From Rotaria sp. Silwood1 (Eukaryota; Rotifera; Eurotatoria; Philodinida; Philodinidae), in contig CAJNOP010000009.1 of the NCBI GenBank assembly GCA_905250075.1, forward strand, positions 1,081,915 through 1,145,914: 64,000 nucleotides of DNA. The letters are read 5' to 3'. Made by a program: the position numbers and the translations under genes. Positions 13,413-25,176 of the stretch are shown here, piece after piece. Under the pieces are notes generated by a model, which was given only the letters and a program-made list of their open reading frames with translations, was not told the origin of the DNA and did not search any database. Each line of letters begins with the position of its first letter. The stretch's first letter is position 1.

Positions 13413-14686
13413 TCATTTTCCAAACCATACGTAAAAATTACGTTCATCTGGACTAAAAAAAAAATCAGATACATTAGTTTCTAATATTGATTGTTGAAAC
13501 CAAGATGTTGCAGAAACATTCGATTTACAACGCCAATAAGGATAACAGATATGTAAACTACGTAATTGTTCCATATTTCGTAAAATTGGTAATACTGTTT
13601 TGGGAATTGTTGGTAAATTTAATGATAAATGTTCACATGTATTACCAAATATACGAACAATACTAGATAGAATATATGCTTCGTCCATATTTTGATCATA
13701 TTCATGAATTGACGAGGTATCAGATATAGTTAAGGATTGAATTCGTTTAGATAATTGATCACAAACAGTCTTATTTGTAAATGAATCTGTTAGTTTAATT
13801 AAGACTGAAATAAGTATTGTTAATGACTGAAGTTGAGGTGCATTCATAAGGAAGTTTGCAAAACCAGTTGCAGACATAACTATATGTCTTCGAATTTTAA
13901 GATGCCGTAAATTGTTTAATAGAAAATACCAACTTGTAGGAAGTCTAGTATTGAGAACTAATCGACTAATGTTGAATGTAAGAAAAGCTTCACAGGGTCT
14001 TTGACATTTTTCATTATATAGTAATGTTTCAACTTTTTCATATGACTCGTACTGTTTTTTGTCAATGTTACTTGTAACTAAAGTTGATGTACTCATGTCA
14101 CATGAATTTATATCAATTCTCATTTTTGGAAACGCAAAAGGCAATGTATATAAAGCACCCAATGCAGAATATTGATTATTGAAATCACATCGAATAAACC
14201 AATACTTTTCTACTAGATAAAATGGAGTAGAAAACGAAGATATGGCTCGATTAATGTTATCTAATGTATTACGATAAAAAAGAAAATAAAAACAAAATTG
14301 AAAAGTTTTCAGTAATGGTAATGAGGATTTTATTAGTTCTTCCCATTTTCTACCATCTGGTAAAATACTATAATTTCCGTTGTCATATAAAGCAAGTTTA
14401 GTTAATTGTGACATCTGACTAAGTGANNNNNNNNNNAAAGGCGTAATGATTTCCATCGATGAATATCATGATGTTGAGTAACACAATCAAATTTAGCTTT
14501 CGTTATAGATGTAAAATCAAATGTATGAACATAATTAATAAGTAAATGTTGAAAACGATTATTTAATTGTGAAAATGCATAAATAATATCGACACCGTTC
14601 AAATAGTCAAAAATTTCGAGAAAAAGTTCATTGGGTAATATTTCGAATAATGTTAAATGATGTTTGAAATATTTTGAGACGCACAT
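13413..14686 (-). CDS. F-box/LRR-like protein, paralogue 1, interrupted by an assembly gap
   Basis: The ATG at 14686-14684 opens a typical F-box (LFEILPNELFLEIFDYL at residues 12-28), then a conserved tract ending in IHRWKSLRL. After a 10-N gap (14,427-14,436) the frame resumes at SLSQMSQLTKLALYD and runs to NFYVWFGK and a TGA at 13415-13413. The C-terminal part has repeated leucine-spaced segments, as in divergent LRR F-box proteins. It is clearly paralogous to the gene at 20,604-22,332 (NELF, TFDF, HDIHRW, WFG). By that alignment the gap should hold about 450 bp, including one intron. The expected role is substrate receptor of an SCF ubiquitin ligase, inferred from the F-box only. Integrity cannot be judged until the gap is closed. 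Confidence 0.75.
14427..14436. other. 10-N assembly gap inside F-box gene
   Basis: Ten Ns, a placeholder of unknown length. Comparison with the paralogue shows that the missing stretch corresponds to roughly 21,631-22,085 there, about 450 bp, so the gap is far larger than drawn. Confidence 0.85.
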
Positions 14687-15659
14687 ATTGTATAAAAATT
14701 GCTATCACAACTGTCTATGTATGCTTCAGAAAAAAATACCTTCTAAATAAAACTAATCATTATGTTTTATATTGCTTCATTTTTATTTTGATACATCGAT
14801 CGACACAAAGCAGCCAGGGTATACAACAAGAAAATTATCCAAAGTGAAAAGAACGTTAATAATATATATTGGTTATGAAAAAAAAAAAAAGTAACTAGAC
14901 AAAGTCGAATGATACAATGATAATGTACCTATATTTGTTATATATCTATAGGTGAGTATGACTTGATAGAAAAGCAAACAGTCTCAAACTGTTTATGATC
15001 GATAAAGAGAAGCAATATGAATAATCGAAAATACAAAAAAAAAAAAGACTAGAGGCAAAAAACAGTAGAAGTGCTTTTTTGGGATATATTAAATCATATC
15101 CTTTATAGGGTATATTTGACTGTGATTAATGAAGTTACACATGAGAACATAGAAGTACATTTCTGTCCTAGTTCGATTAAAAACATTGAAAAAATTGTTC
15201 ATATTTTCATCTGTTTATCGTTATTAATACCATATCTAAGTCGGTTGATAACAAGAATTCATATTTATAATTTATTATTTGACATTTTAATGAAACACAG
15301 GTAGTATCTTTTCAAGAGGCAGACAAAATAAGTCACAAATCACTGCACTTTGAATTGTATGCGACAAACAGCAACACGGACGAAGAAAAGGAAAAGAAAG
15401 AGATACATAATAAATGAGTCGTTATCCACCACATGATTGTTGTTGATTTGTTTTTTATCTATAAATGTACATAGTAGACTGTCTAATAATGTTTGATTCA
15501 ATCTTTTATGAAAAATTTGATGTTTATAAGACTATGAAAAGCTTAAAATGATTTGTTTTCATGTACATTTTATATGAAGATATTAAATAGCTTCTATAAA
15601 CAAAAAAATCAATTTCTCTTTTTTGAAGTTGAAAACTAAAGAGTTAACAATGTTTAATA
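14687..15659. other. Intergenic, no gene recognised
   Basis: AT-rich flank of F-box paralogue 1 with poly-A runs. The open frame at 15,071-15,304 has no recognisable domain. Nothing supportable is seen here. Confidence 0.5.
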
Positions 15660-16670
15660 CAGGGCTGGACGAGCCAAGCCGTTTCTCGAGTCTAGTAAAG
15701 TCCGAGTCACCAATGTTTCGACGTCAAGTCGAATGAAGCTCTTTTTAAATATTTACTGTTTTTTTGTTTTATGTTGATATTTATCAAGAATACTAAGCAC
15801 AAGTCTTTTCATTATTTAAGATGCAGTTACTAGTTTTATGCACAAAAACCACAAATGGTTACATATAAAATAAATTGAGGCAGCTAGAACAGATTAATTA
15901 AAAAAAATGAACAGCAAAATTAATTCTCCTTTGTTGCGAAGCATCATACTGCAGTAAAAAATATAATATCTTCGTAAACAAAAATCTACTTTTAAACCTG
16001 TTGAGAAGCAAAAAGTGTTTATTACAATTTAAATCAAATACCTTATTGTATTTTAGAGAGGTTCAAATAGAAATATTTGCGTGTGTTAAATTTAAGGAAC
16101 TCGATCTCATTATTTAAGAAATCGATATTAGTTAATTTTCAAAACAAAGGGATGAGTGTAGATGAAAAGAAGATTGCATACACAAGCGTACACTCTTTGC
16201 TGAGAAGTAGATCATATGGAATTAATGATGGAGAAATTTGATAATCAAAATAGTTTTACACAACAAGCATATTACGGCATAGTAAAGAATATGATGTGTG
16301 ATCCATTGTAAAATTTTCATGTATTTCTGTACATACATATATATACAGACGTCAAAGATGACTCGAAATAAAAAGTCAGAGAAAAAAACACACATATTCA
16401 AAGCTATGCATAGAATATTATTCACAGTCACATGAATACGCAAATCTAAAGAAAGCTCCTGAGAAAATTATTTGAATACAGTTTATTTAACACGAACAAA
16501 AGTTATAAGTAAGGAAGGATTTGACCGTATTTATTAAAATTTCTTTATGCAGGAGACAACGAAAATTATCCTTAGTAAATGACTCGACTCGAACAGTCGA
16601 GTCAACGTTATCCAATTTTCGAGTCTAAGTCATGACTCGGAATCACCTAGGCTTGGCTCAACACATATCA
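15660..16670. mobile_element. Possible degenerate DNA transposon with inverted ends
   Basis: The left end, about 15,661-15,712, reads CAGGGCTGGACGAGCCAAGC followed by a CGAGTC-rich tract. The right end, about 16,600-16,663, carries ACTCG/GAGTC motifs and ends in AGGCTTGGCTC, the inverse of GAGCCAAGCC on the left. The CAGGGCTGG start resembles hAT-family ends. I cannot find an 8-bp target duplication, and the interior has no transposase frame. Ends and classification are tentative. Confidence 0.3.
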
Positions 16671-16689
16671 TGGAAGTGATATGTCTTGA

Positions 16690-17000
16690 AATATGATATC
16701 ATATATCAGACATCTGGAGAAAAGGTTTTCTTCTTATTCTGCCCTCTGTCTAACAAAAAAAGTTTTCTCATTGCAACTTTGCTTTATCTTATTGAGTTTA
16801 TACCTATATTCTATCCTATGGTATATTTTGTCTCATCCTAATTCTATGTCACTTTGCAGGATACTAAAGAAGATACGATTATTCTGTATACCTCAATGAT
16901 ATATAAGTTATCACTTTGTTTATAGATATTAAGTAAAGAAAACACATTGACTATGTGGTAAACTTCATGAAATATTTGAAAAAAAAGATGAAATAAGTAA
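16690..17000. repeat. Diverged direct repeat, copy A
   Basis: Matches about 19,745-20,100 in the same orientation. Shared landmarks are 'gtatattttgtctcatcct', 'ctgtataactc.atgata', 'tatagacatt..t.aagaaaa.ac' and 'aaacttca.gaa.tattt'. By eye identity is about 70-75%. The small reading frames in both copies are not conserved with each other, so this is a non-coding repeat. Confidence 0.5.
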
Positions 17001-17561
17001 AAAAAAAAAGTTATAAACTATGTGAGAGAATCAATGTTCAAGAAGATATCAGATCAGAAACATTAATATTTAGAAGAGTTTTGGATATTATTGTATAAAG
17101 TTAAACTAGAATAGTACAGAATAAAAACTTTGATCTCAGTTTATAGCTCTGCTAAAGTAACATGAATGGAGAACTATTAGTTCGAATCCATATCGAAATA
17201 TCATTTCAAATTCAGTTTGCAGGCAGCTTGAAATCAGAATAGACGAGGGTTGATGTCAGTCTACTCAGATACCACTTTCAGATTACGGATACACTTTATA
17301 TAAATTTTTTCTTGAGTGTAACTAAAATATAACTGCAATCTTGATTTGTCATTTACGACGAAACGTCGCCAACGGATACACACTATTTGATCTCATATTT
17401 GGCTCATAGATAGACCAAATCATGTAGATAAAAATCCAAAACTGATTTGTCCCACTGCCGCTTTATTATAGAAATACAAGCGTAACAAGTTTCTCTAAAA
17501 ACGATACTACTGTATTTTCTATCAAAAATGAGTTATTTTTTTTTTATTATTCCAACAGAAG

Positions 17562-17958
17562 CACATTTTCACGAGCCGATTTTTTAAACTCATATTAGAC
17601 CTCTTCTATTACTTTTTTTAGTGGTGTTCTTCCACGTGTTTGAATGAGAGCAGCAATAGATATGCGAAAGATATTCATTTTACATTTCAAACAGATAAAT
17701 GCCATGAAAAATGCTGTGTTGATAGGCCGATGCTTATATGTTCTTGGCGTTAAGAAGAAGTATGCTTCACTCATTTTTTTAACTATCATTATCATCCGAC
17801 TAAATAATCATTACCTTAATTTTTTGTTGTATATTCGTTCGCTATATGCTTTTGTTTTATTTTCTAATTTATTAAATAAAATCTAGTAATTTTCTGTTTT
17901 TTCACAATAAGTAACCATGTATAATACGAGCTTTAAAAAGTTAGCTCGTGAAAATGGT
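17562..17958. mobile_element. MITE-like element with about 40-bp inverted ends
   Basis: CATTTTCACGAGC at 17,564, continuing with T-rich sequence and 'aaactcatattagac', is matched inverted at 17,918-17,957, ending GCTCGTGAAAATG. The ends are about 85% identical over about 38 bp. The length is about 397 bp. No coding domain is found; a 66-residue minus-strand frame inside has no known similarity to my eye. No clear target duplication is visible. Confidence 0.55.
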
Positions 17959-18302
17959 TTTTTTTATTGAGACGATAAAAAATCTTCTTTTTATAAAAAC
18001 TACGATAATGTCATTTTTAGCGAAACCTGTTGCGCTTGTTTCTCTGTAATAAAGCTGATAGGATATAAATCCTTTTAAAATTTCTATTTATATGTTGAGC
18101 CCTATCTATGAAATAAAAAAAAAGAATCAAATCTATAGAATGAGGGCCCGCAGTAAAATTTTGGTCGTCAAATAACTCTTATTTGTTAAATATCTCTCGT
18201 AAACATGAGAATATAGATTTGAAAATTTTAGCCCTAGTCTTCCCACTATATCTCAAACACACTCTGAAAATTTCATGAGATTTGAATGCACCTGGTCAAA
18301 GA

Positions 18303-19620
18303 TCGATTTTTGAGAAGTGCACCTTAAGAAAACATCAAAACCAATTACTCTCATGATAGAAACTGTGTGGAGATGCTTAAAAAAGGTACTATTTACATAT
18401 GGAAAATATGAAAAAATTTTACGCACAATATCTTGACGTTTTTTTGTTATCTGTGACATATGTCAAGAATATACTGAGAAGGATTATTGGAAGTTTTCTA
18501 GATGAAAAGATGTCATTTTCAAGCATTGTCGTGAGAATTTTATGATGAAAGTGGCTAGCTTTCCTGGTATTTATATGAATATGACATTGCTCAAAACAAG
18601 AACCGTGAATATGATGTTTGAACGCATTTTTAGAAATTCTTGTCTGTTTAAATAGAGAAACTATTCAATGGTGAATTCCAATAGTTTCTTAATGAGAAAT
18701 TATTGTACAAACTCTAAACTGATAAGATTTTGTTAATATTTTACAATCTGCTGAGAAAAAAGAGACAATAAGGCTATCAAATTTTAGTCAGTAGATTTCT
18801 TTTTTTTTAATCATCTCTTCGAAATCTGTATGCTCGAAAGCAATGTTAGAACACTGAACTGAATTCTTTAATGATATGTAATAAGTGCCATTGGTTTTCA
18901 TATACACAAAAAAGTTTGTAGTTCGATATAATGCTTACGAAACTTAAAATTTCATAAATTTTACATGAGCATTTTCCTAAAAATTATAATGATACATAGG
19001 GTAGCTAATAAAAAGTCTTCACTTTATCGAACTTTCACTATTATCCATAGTGAGTGTCTGAAAATTTGTGTTTACATAATGCAACATGAATGAAGGTTAG
19101 TGGCAAAACCACAGCTCGCTTGATTGAGTACAGAGAGACAGCTATGATGAATGGTGTTAATATTTCCTGTAAACGTTTTTTAATTTAAAAAAAGTGCTTT
19201 CTATTAAATTTTGATTGTTTTTCATCAAATACATGACTAATCCTTGATGTTGAAACGTACAACTGGAAATCTATCCATGATCATTCTTGAATGAAAAGAT
19301 GAACTTATTTACTAGAAAGTTGTTATCACTGAAGTTCTCTTAACATTCAACATCAATACGATGATTATCGGTATGCCAATTTTCTTTAGTAAAACATCCT
19401 TTTTTTCAGACTTCGAGAGGATAATATTCAACTATTGGCAAAACTTCTCTAAACGCCTGAGCTCAGTTGATTGAACTATTACTGACGGGAGAAGTCTTGC
19501 AACTGATAAATCGCTTTTGAGTCGAAACTATGTGCATATGCAGACTCAACTGATCTATGAATATCTTGAAAAGAATTCGTCCCATTTGCTTATTGCTATG
19601 GAAATACCGCAACTGTGAGG
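18303..19620. repeat. Diverged dispersed repeat, copy 2 (intergenic)
   Basis: Same-orientation partner of 7,684-8,690. It includes the blocks CAACTGATAAATCGCTTTTG and TAGTAAAACATCC and an extra segment at about 18,625-18,890 that copy 1 lacks. No long open frame is present. A third, weaker resemblance may lie in the EEF2 intron near 34,120-34,200, which I could not confirm by eye. Confidence 0.65.
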
Positions 19621-19744
19621 GATTTTTTCAAAGGAACATGGAAACACTAGAAAAACTGATTTTCCAATTTTTAAGTTGAAGACTAAAGACTAAACAATGG
19701 TTAACATCTGTCAACGGAAATGTGTACTTTGTAATAGGATATAT

Positions 19745-20100
19745 ACATGAAATATTTGCAGAATAAGCAGTCTTATTGTTTTGTATTGTGTCTAGGAAAA
19801 AATTTTTTAACCGTACAAAGGCTATACGCATGGTCTACCCTACTGTATATTTTTCTCATCCTAGCTCTATCTTACGTTGCACAGTTCACTTTGGTATGAT
19901 TCATCAGCAAACTCTATTACAAATGCTTTCTATGTTGACGATACTTCTAATTTGCATTCTCCTAAATATAACTCTTTCTTACTTTACAAAATAGAACTAC
20001 CCTGTATAACTCTATGATAATTAAATTACTTTTTTTTCTATAGACATTGCTGAAGAAAATACGCAGAACATATGCTAAACTTCACGAAGTATTTTTCTAA
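19745..20100. repeat. Diverged direct repeat, copy B
   Basis: Partner of 16,690-17,000, with the same orientation and the same order of conserved blocks. It lies immediately after the end of dispersed repeat copy 2 and may be part of a larger composite element. Nothing coding is conserved. Confidence 0.5.
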
Positions 20101-20603
20101 AAATAGTTCAACGTTTGCTAATAATATGGAGATCATGTTTTAATAAGATGAAGAAGTGAAACTGGTTAGAGGCTATTCATTTGAAGGTGGAAGAGAACAA
20201 GTAGACAAGTCAGAAAATTTCAACTACTGGTTCGTTTTTGTACACGGACTTTAATCATCAATTCATACTAATTTATAACGTTTGTCTTTAGAATTGTTGC
20301 TAAACATGTTAACGTTGATAAATCAAATATATCGACCTATGGTAATACTCGTTTGCTTATATCTAATAAATATAATATCGATTTAATAATTACATAGCTG
20401 TAAATTCGAATCATTTTGAACATTTTCATGTACTCTGAATGTGAAACAAATATAAGAGAATTATCAAAATCATATAATGTCTTTAATAGGAAGGATCAAA
20501 TTATGTGTACTTTGTTTATGATGACTTTTATTCAAATATATAATTTGAAAATACTAACATTTCAAATTTAGCACATAAGATAAATAAAATTGATATATAT
20601 GTT

Positions 20604-22332
20604 TTATTGTCGACGACCAAACCAAAATGAATACTCATTTCCATTTTCAACAATACAGCAATCTAGATTTTTCAATGTTATATCTTGTTCTACCAACCAT
20701 TCTTTTGTAATCTTTCGATCAACATTATGTTCTTGTAAACAAACTTTTAAACTACGTAAATGTCGCATACTTCTCAAAATAAGTCCAACTACAATATTTC
20801 TCGAATAAACAGTAATATTTAAATTTCGACATCGTTGACTAAAAACTCGAACAATAGGAAGAAGTTCATCCACTTCCACATAATCATGAATATTCATTAA
20901 AAAGCAACCGTCTGAGCATATTTCTAATGATCGAATTTTACGTGATAATAGCTCACAAACAACTTTATTTTTCCATTCATTTGTTAATAATTTTAATATA
21001 CGATATGGAACAATTAATGAATGTAAATAAGGAGTATTTTTAAGCAAACAAATAAAATCTGTAGACGACATATTGAATTGATGTCCCAATGATAATTGAC
21101 ATAAGTGTGTCATAGAAAATATCCAATCCATAGAAGAATCGAAAAATTTTAAAGTTAAATCACTGATATTTACTGAAACTAATGTTTTATTAATTTTCTC
21201 ACATTTTACATTAACAGCTAATTTTTTGACATTTTTATATAAATTCTTTTTTAAATCATCACTAGAACAAGTATTCAATGTTGAAATACTATCATCAAAT
21301 GAATGTGTAACTATTTCAAAATATTCAAATGCAAATGGTAAAGAATAAAGAATAGCTATACTAAATTGATGACGATTAGCATCACATTGAATAAACCAAG
21401 ATTTTTCTTGTAAATAGAATGGAGTAGAAAATGTCGATATAATTCGATTCATATCACTAGTTAAATTAAAATCTCTCCAAAATTTAAAATAAAATTTAAA
21501 ATTTTCTAATAATGGCATTGATGATGTTATTAGTTTTTCCCATATTTGACCATCGGGTGCTGGACTTTCCCATGCAGTATCAAATATAGACAGATAAGTT
21601 AACTGAGATAAGTCTTTAAGAGAAACACGTACTAATTCACTATCACCTGTTCGTCTAAAATAAACTCTGAGCCTTTTTAAAGTTATTGGCCATGTCAAAT
21701 TGTGTTCATGATTGCAATGATGTTCAATAGTATGTTGAAGACTTTTGAGTTCAAGATTCTAAAACATGATAATTTTTGATAGTTGTTATATTATACGAAT
21801 TCATGCGTCGATTTCATACCTTCATCCAGCTACTATGCATACAAGAATTGATAACAAGATTTTTTAATGTAGGTAATTCAAGAAATGGAATAGTCTTTCC
21901 ACATACCGATCCAATTGATAATGAAACTAGATGAGTAAATGATGTTAAATTTGATAAAAACAACGATTCAGTATTAGGTTTTATATTAATAATAGACAAT
22001 GCTTTCAGTTGAGAGATATTTTCAGTAAATGAAAATAATTGACAAAAGTATGTTACTTGACCGGGTGCATTGTTGTCATCTGAAAGACGTAATGATTGCC
22101 ATCGATGAATATCATGTTGTTGAATAACATAAGTAAATTTTGTTTTATTCACGGATTTAAAGTCAAATGTATAACAATAATTAAGAATTAAATGTTGAAA
22201 ACGTTTATTAAGCCGTGAAAAAGCATATACAGCATCTACATCAGATAGATAACTAAAAACGTCTACAAAAAGTTCATTTGGCAAACTTTCGAATAATGTT
22301 ACATCACGTTTGAAACGTTTTCGTGAAGTCAT
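20604..22332 (-). CDS. F-box/LRR-like protein, paralogue 2
   Basis: Two exons: 22332-21821 and 21758-20604, joined across a 62-bp GT-AG intron; the product is about 555 aa. An F-box opens the protein (TLFESLPNELFVDVFSYL), followed by the YTFDF...DIHRWQSLRL tract shared with paralogue 1, then leucine-spaced repeats (LKALSIINI, LVSLSIGSV, LKNLVINSC, LRSLKVCLQ), ending NEYSFWFGRRQ. The frame also runs upstream to an ATG at 22473. I prefer 22332 because MTSRKRFKRDVTLFESLPN aligns residue for residue with the start of paralogue 1, while the extra 47 residues have no counterpart. Predicted role is a substrate-recruiting F-box subunit of an SCF ligase, inferred from the F-box. The two paralogues are strongly diverged, which suggests fast evolution. 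No close named orthologue is recognised. Confidence 0.85.
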
Positions 22333-22473
22333 TGACGTATATGTTTGAGGTAAATGAAATAGTATTGTTGGCATCTGTTTGCTAACGTGTACTTTTGTAA
22401 ACCCTTCTTGTTTCGTTCTTTTCACCGAAATATTGCGTTTATTGTACTCCGCGAAAAAACCAGAATGAGTCAT

Positions 22474-25176
22474 TCAATCGAAAGAATCGACAGAAAGATA
22501 TGTATTTTACACAGGTGGACGTAGAGCAACTCTTTCGCACCACGTTCTTCGCTGCTTTGTCAACAAAAAAAAGCATAGAAAAAATATTCTGTTCTTTTTT
22601 ATTCGGCTTCAGGACAGGACAAGGGATCCTGTCCTGTTAATAAACTATCATGCCATAGTACTTTAGCATCACATTCAGGATGAAAACTTGATTTTTTTTT
22701 CAGTTGAAGTGTTTCTTTTTTCGGTTTCGCATTTCTTACAAGCAATAAAAGATATTATTAATTGTAGTTATAGTCATATCGAAGATGTCCATGGCTGTAC
22801 TGTCGCCAGTTCGATGGCGACAATGGCAGTTTATTTTTTTTTAGAAAGATTGTAATGAATTTGCACTCGATTTGAGTGTCTACAAGTCTAACCGTCAGAA
22901 TCGTGATGAATCTAATGCATTAAATCTAATTTTGATAATTTAGAACACTAGTGGCAGAGATTTGCAAAGAATTTCCAGAGAACTCTCACCACAGCCATAG
23001 ACTTTCAGCTGCAATAGACATCTCTGTCTTATATAAAGATTGGCACCAACTTCTAGTAATCCTAATGCAAAAGATGAAAGCTATTAACAAATATCAATAT
23101 TTATTCATTTTACATACGACGGCTTCTTGCTTCGTTGCAATTTTTTTATTGCATTGTTAAACGTTTATAATAGTTTTGCAGATTTATTATATGTACTGAT
23201 ATACAGCAGCTGTCATCTTTCAATAGTGATTTATATCGTCGTGCCTATTCATTTAGTTATAAAGCCAATGAACATGGATCTATACAACAGTAGTGGTAAA
23301 CGTAGTCATGTTGGTTTTCCTCTGAATGTTGACCGTAAGCAAAAGAAAGCCTCATGATCAATCTAAGTCATGGCAGATGACAAAAGAGGACAAACTACAC
23401 AAAGAAAAGAAATGTGAAGATATGAAGCAAAATTAACACAAAGAATAAATGGGATAAAATGGTCATATCAAGATATTCTGCCAATTTATCATGACAATGC
23501 AACTACTTTGTAAACGGAAGCATTTCGAATAATAGTTCTGAACGTAGTGAGTAGAGAACAAAGCTCTCTAGCTAATATACAATATAATCGTAAAATAACG
23601 AAAAACCATTGTATAAGAACTGATTAAACAGACAGGCTTTCACCCTGAATTTAATGACAAAGTACTGAGGTATTTTGCAATCGAGTTTAAATGCAACAAC
23701 AGGTATCACACTATTTTATCTATACTGATTTGAAAATAATAGTAACTCAGAATTCAAGCAATAAAAGTCATCAGCATCAGCAAAAAACAAAAAAAGTAAA
23801 TGCAGTGTGGGTGTCAGTATGAATATTTATGTCCAAGGTATCAATGGACCGAATTTTTTTGGATAGAAAACCATGAGTTGTGTTGGACTAATTCGAAATT
23901 GCAATGGCTGTTCACGAGTCAAATTTTGAATAAAATATAAAAGTTTCAAAAGATGTAACTTATTTCGACTGATATTTTTTTGAAAACCCCACGTGAAATT
24001 TCCTCCATTGGCTCAAATATTTCACTAATAAATAGCAAATATATAAAGCAAAAGATAATATTGTCATCACCTGACAAAAGTTTCTTTATATTCATCAAAA
24101 TATTTTTGTCTAATTCTTCTCGTTCATCAATAATTACAAAATGACTATTAGTTACTTTTTCTATTTCTATATCTATTGCTACTGAATCTTTTCAATCATT
24201 CGTTTTTTTTAACACTTTTTCTTCAATTTCCCGTCTTGTTTCATCATCATATGCAAAACAGTATACATCCGAACAGATCTAATTTCTTTTGAAACAACAA
24301 CCATCAACTTGCACTCTTATTAAAAACGAAAAAGCAAACATCTTTATGTTGAAAAGCTTTTAGAGTTTTCCAAGAAAAAACTTAGAAAATACTGATGAAT
24401 TTGAGAGAATCAAAGATTTTGCAAGTTGTCAAATATACTATTTATTTATACATCAGCTATTGTACTCGAAATATGTTTGTTGATTGACATGTTAATCATA
24501 TATTCGATGTAATTAGATAAATAGTCCATGACTGTACCATTTTTTAAGAACAAAAAACATGGGCTAAGCTTAAGCAAAGGTCGATAATCCCTGAGCTGGC
24601 TTTCTTTTGCTCGTCGTGACATATTAAGATATCTGATTTATGTCAACCACACTCTGTGAATTTTGCAGTATAAAACTTTGAAGAAGAGAAAGTTGAGTCA
24701 TTGACAAGATGAGACGTAGAGGTGACTGAAATATTATTGAAAACCAACAGTAGAGAACATGTAGATATCATCATGAGAATCAACTGATATAAGATTCATG
24801 AGTAAGTTCTTTTTTTTACTTTAATTTAGTAACAATACAAGAGTCAGAAATATAAATACAATTTTTTTGATGACTATTTTACTTGATTTCTTGATTCCTA
24901 CTATTTTCATTCGAATGTATATCTTTGTTTTGCAATTTGTTCCATATTTTTTTTGTTTGTTAGAACTCAACAAAAGCTGTTTTTGAAGGTGAAAACTTGA
25001 TGCTCAACTTTGAAAGATGTAAAGGCGTCTCCTTGTCTTGTACTCAATTCTGCTATATTATTACTGCCACATATACTAAAGACAAAATGTGAACATGAAT
25101 TATATCATTATATAATGGATTGAAACAAAATTGAATATGAATTTCATATGCATGTTGTAATTCATTATCGAATATA
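22474..25176. other. Intergenic, 2.7 kb, no intact gene
   Basis: Two short perfect or near-perfect hairpins stand out: around 22,610-22,640 (CAGGACA...TGTCCTG around GGGATCC) and 22,800-22,823 (TGTCGCCA...TGGCGACA). Small frames at 22,951-23,160 and 23,127-23,357 show no domain. A coding-like decayed frame near 24,010-24,290 is listed separately. Confidence 0.5.
24010..24290 (-). pseudogene. Coding-like remnant, unidentified
   Basis: Read on the minus strand, this stretch gives an acidic, protein-like sequence (CFAYDDETRREIEEKVLKKT, then a stop, then FVIIDEREELDKNI) with a single in-frame stop. Codon use resembles the neighbouring genes. I do not recognise the family and no flanking exons could be assembled. 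A decayed gene fragment is the most that can be said. Confidence 0.3.

Noticed and set aside
17160-17190. GTTCGAATCC, a tRNA T-loop-like motif
   Set aside because: No matching acceptor stem, anticodon arm or D-arm can be folded around it; the same holds for a similar motif near 5,840.
22333-22473. Upstream ATG at 22473 as the start of F-box paralogue 2
   Set aside because: The extra 47 residues have no counterpart in the paralogue, whose start aligns with the ATG at 22332; kept only as an alternative.
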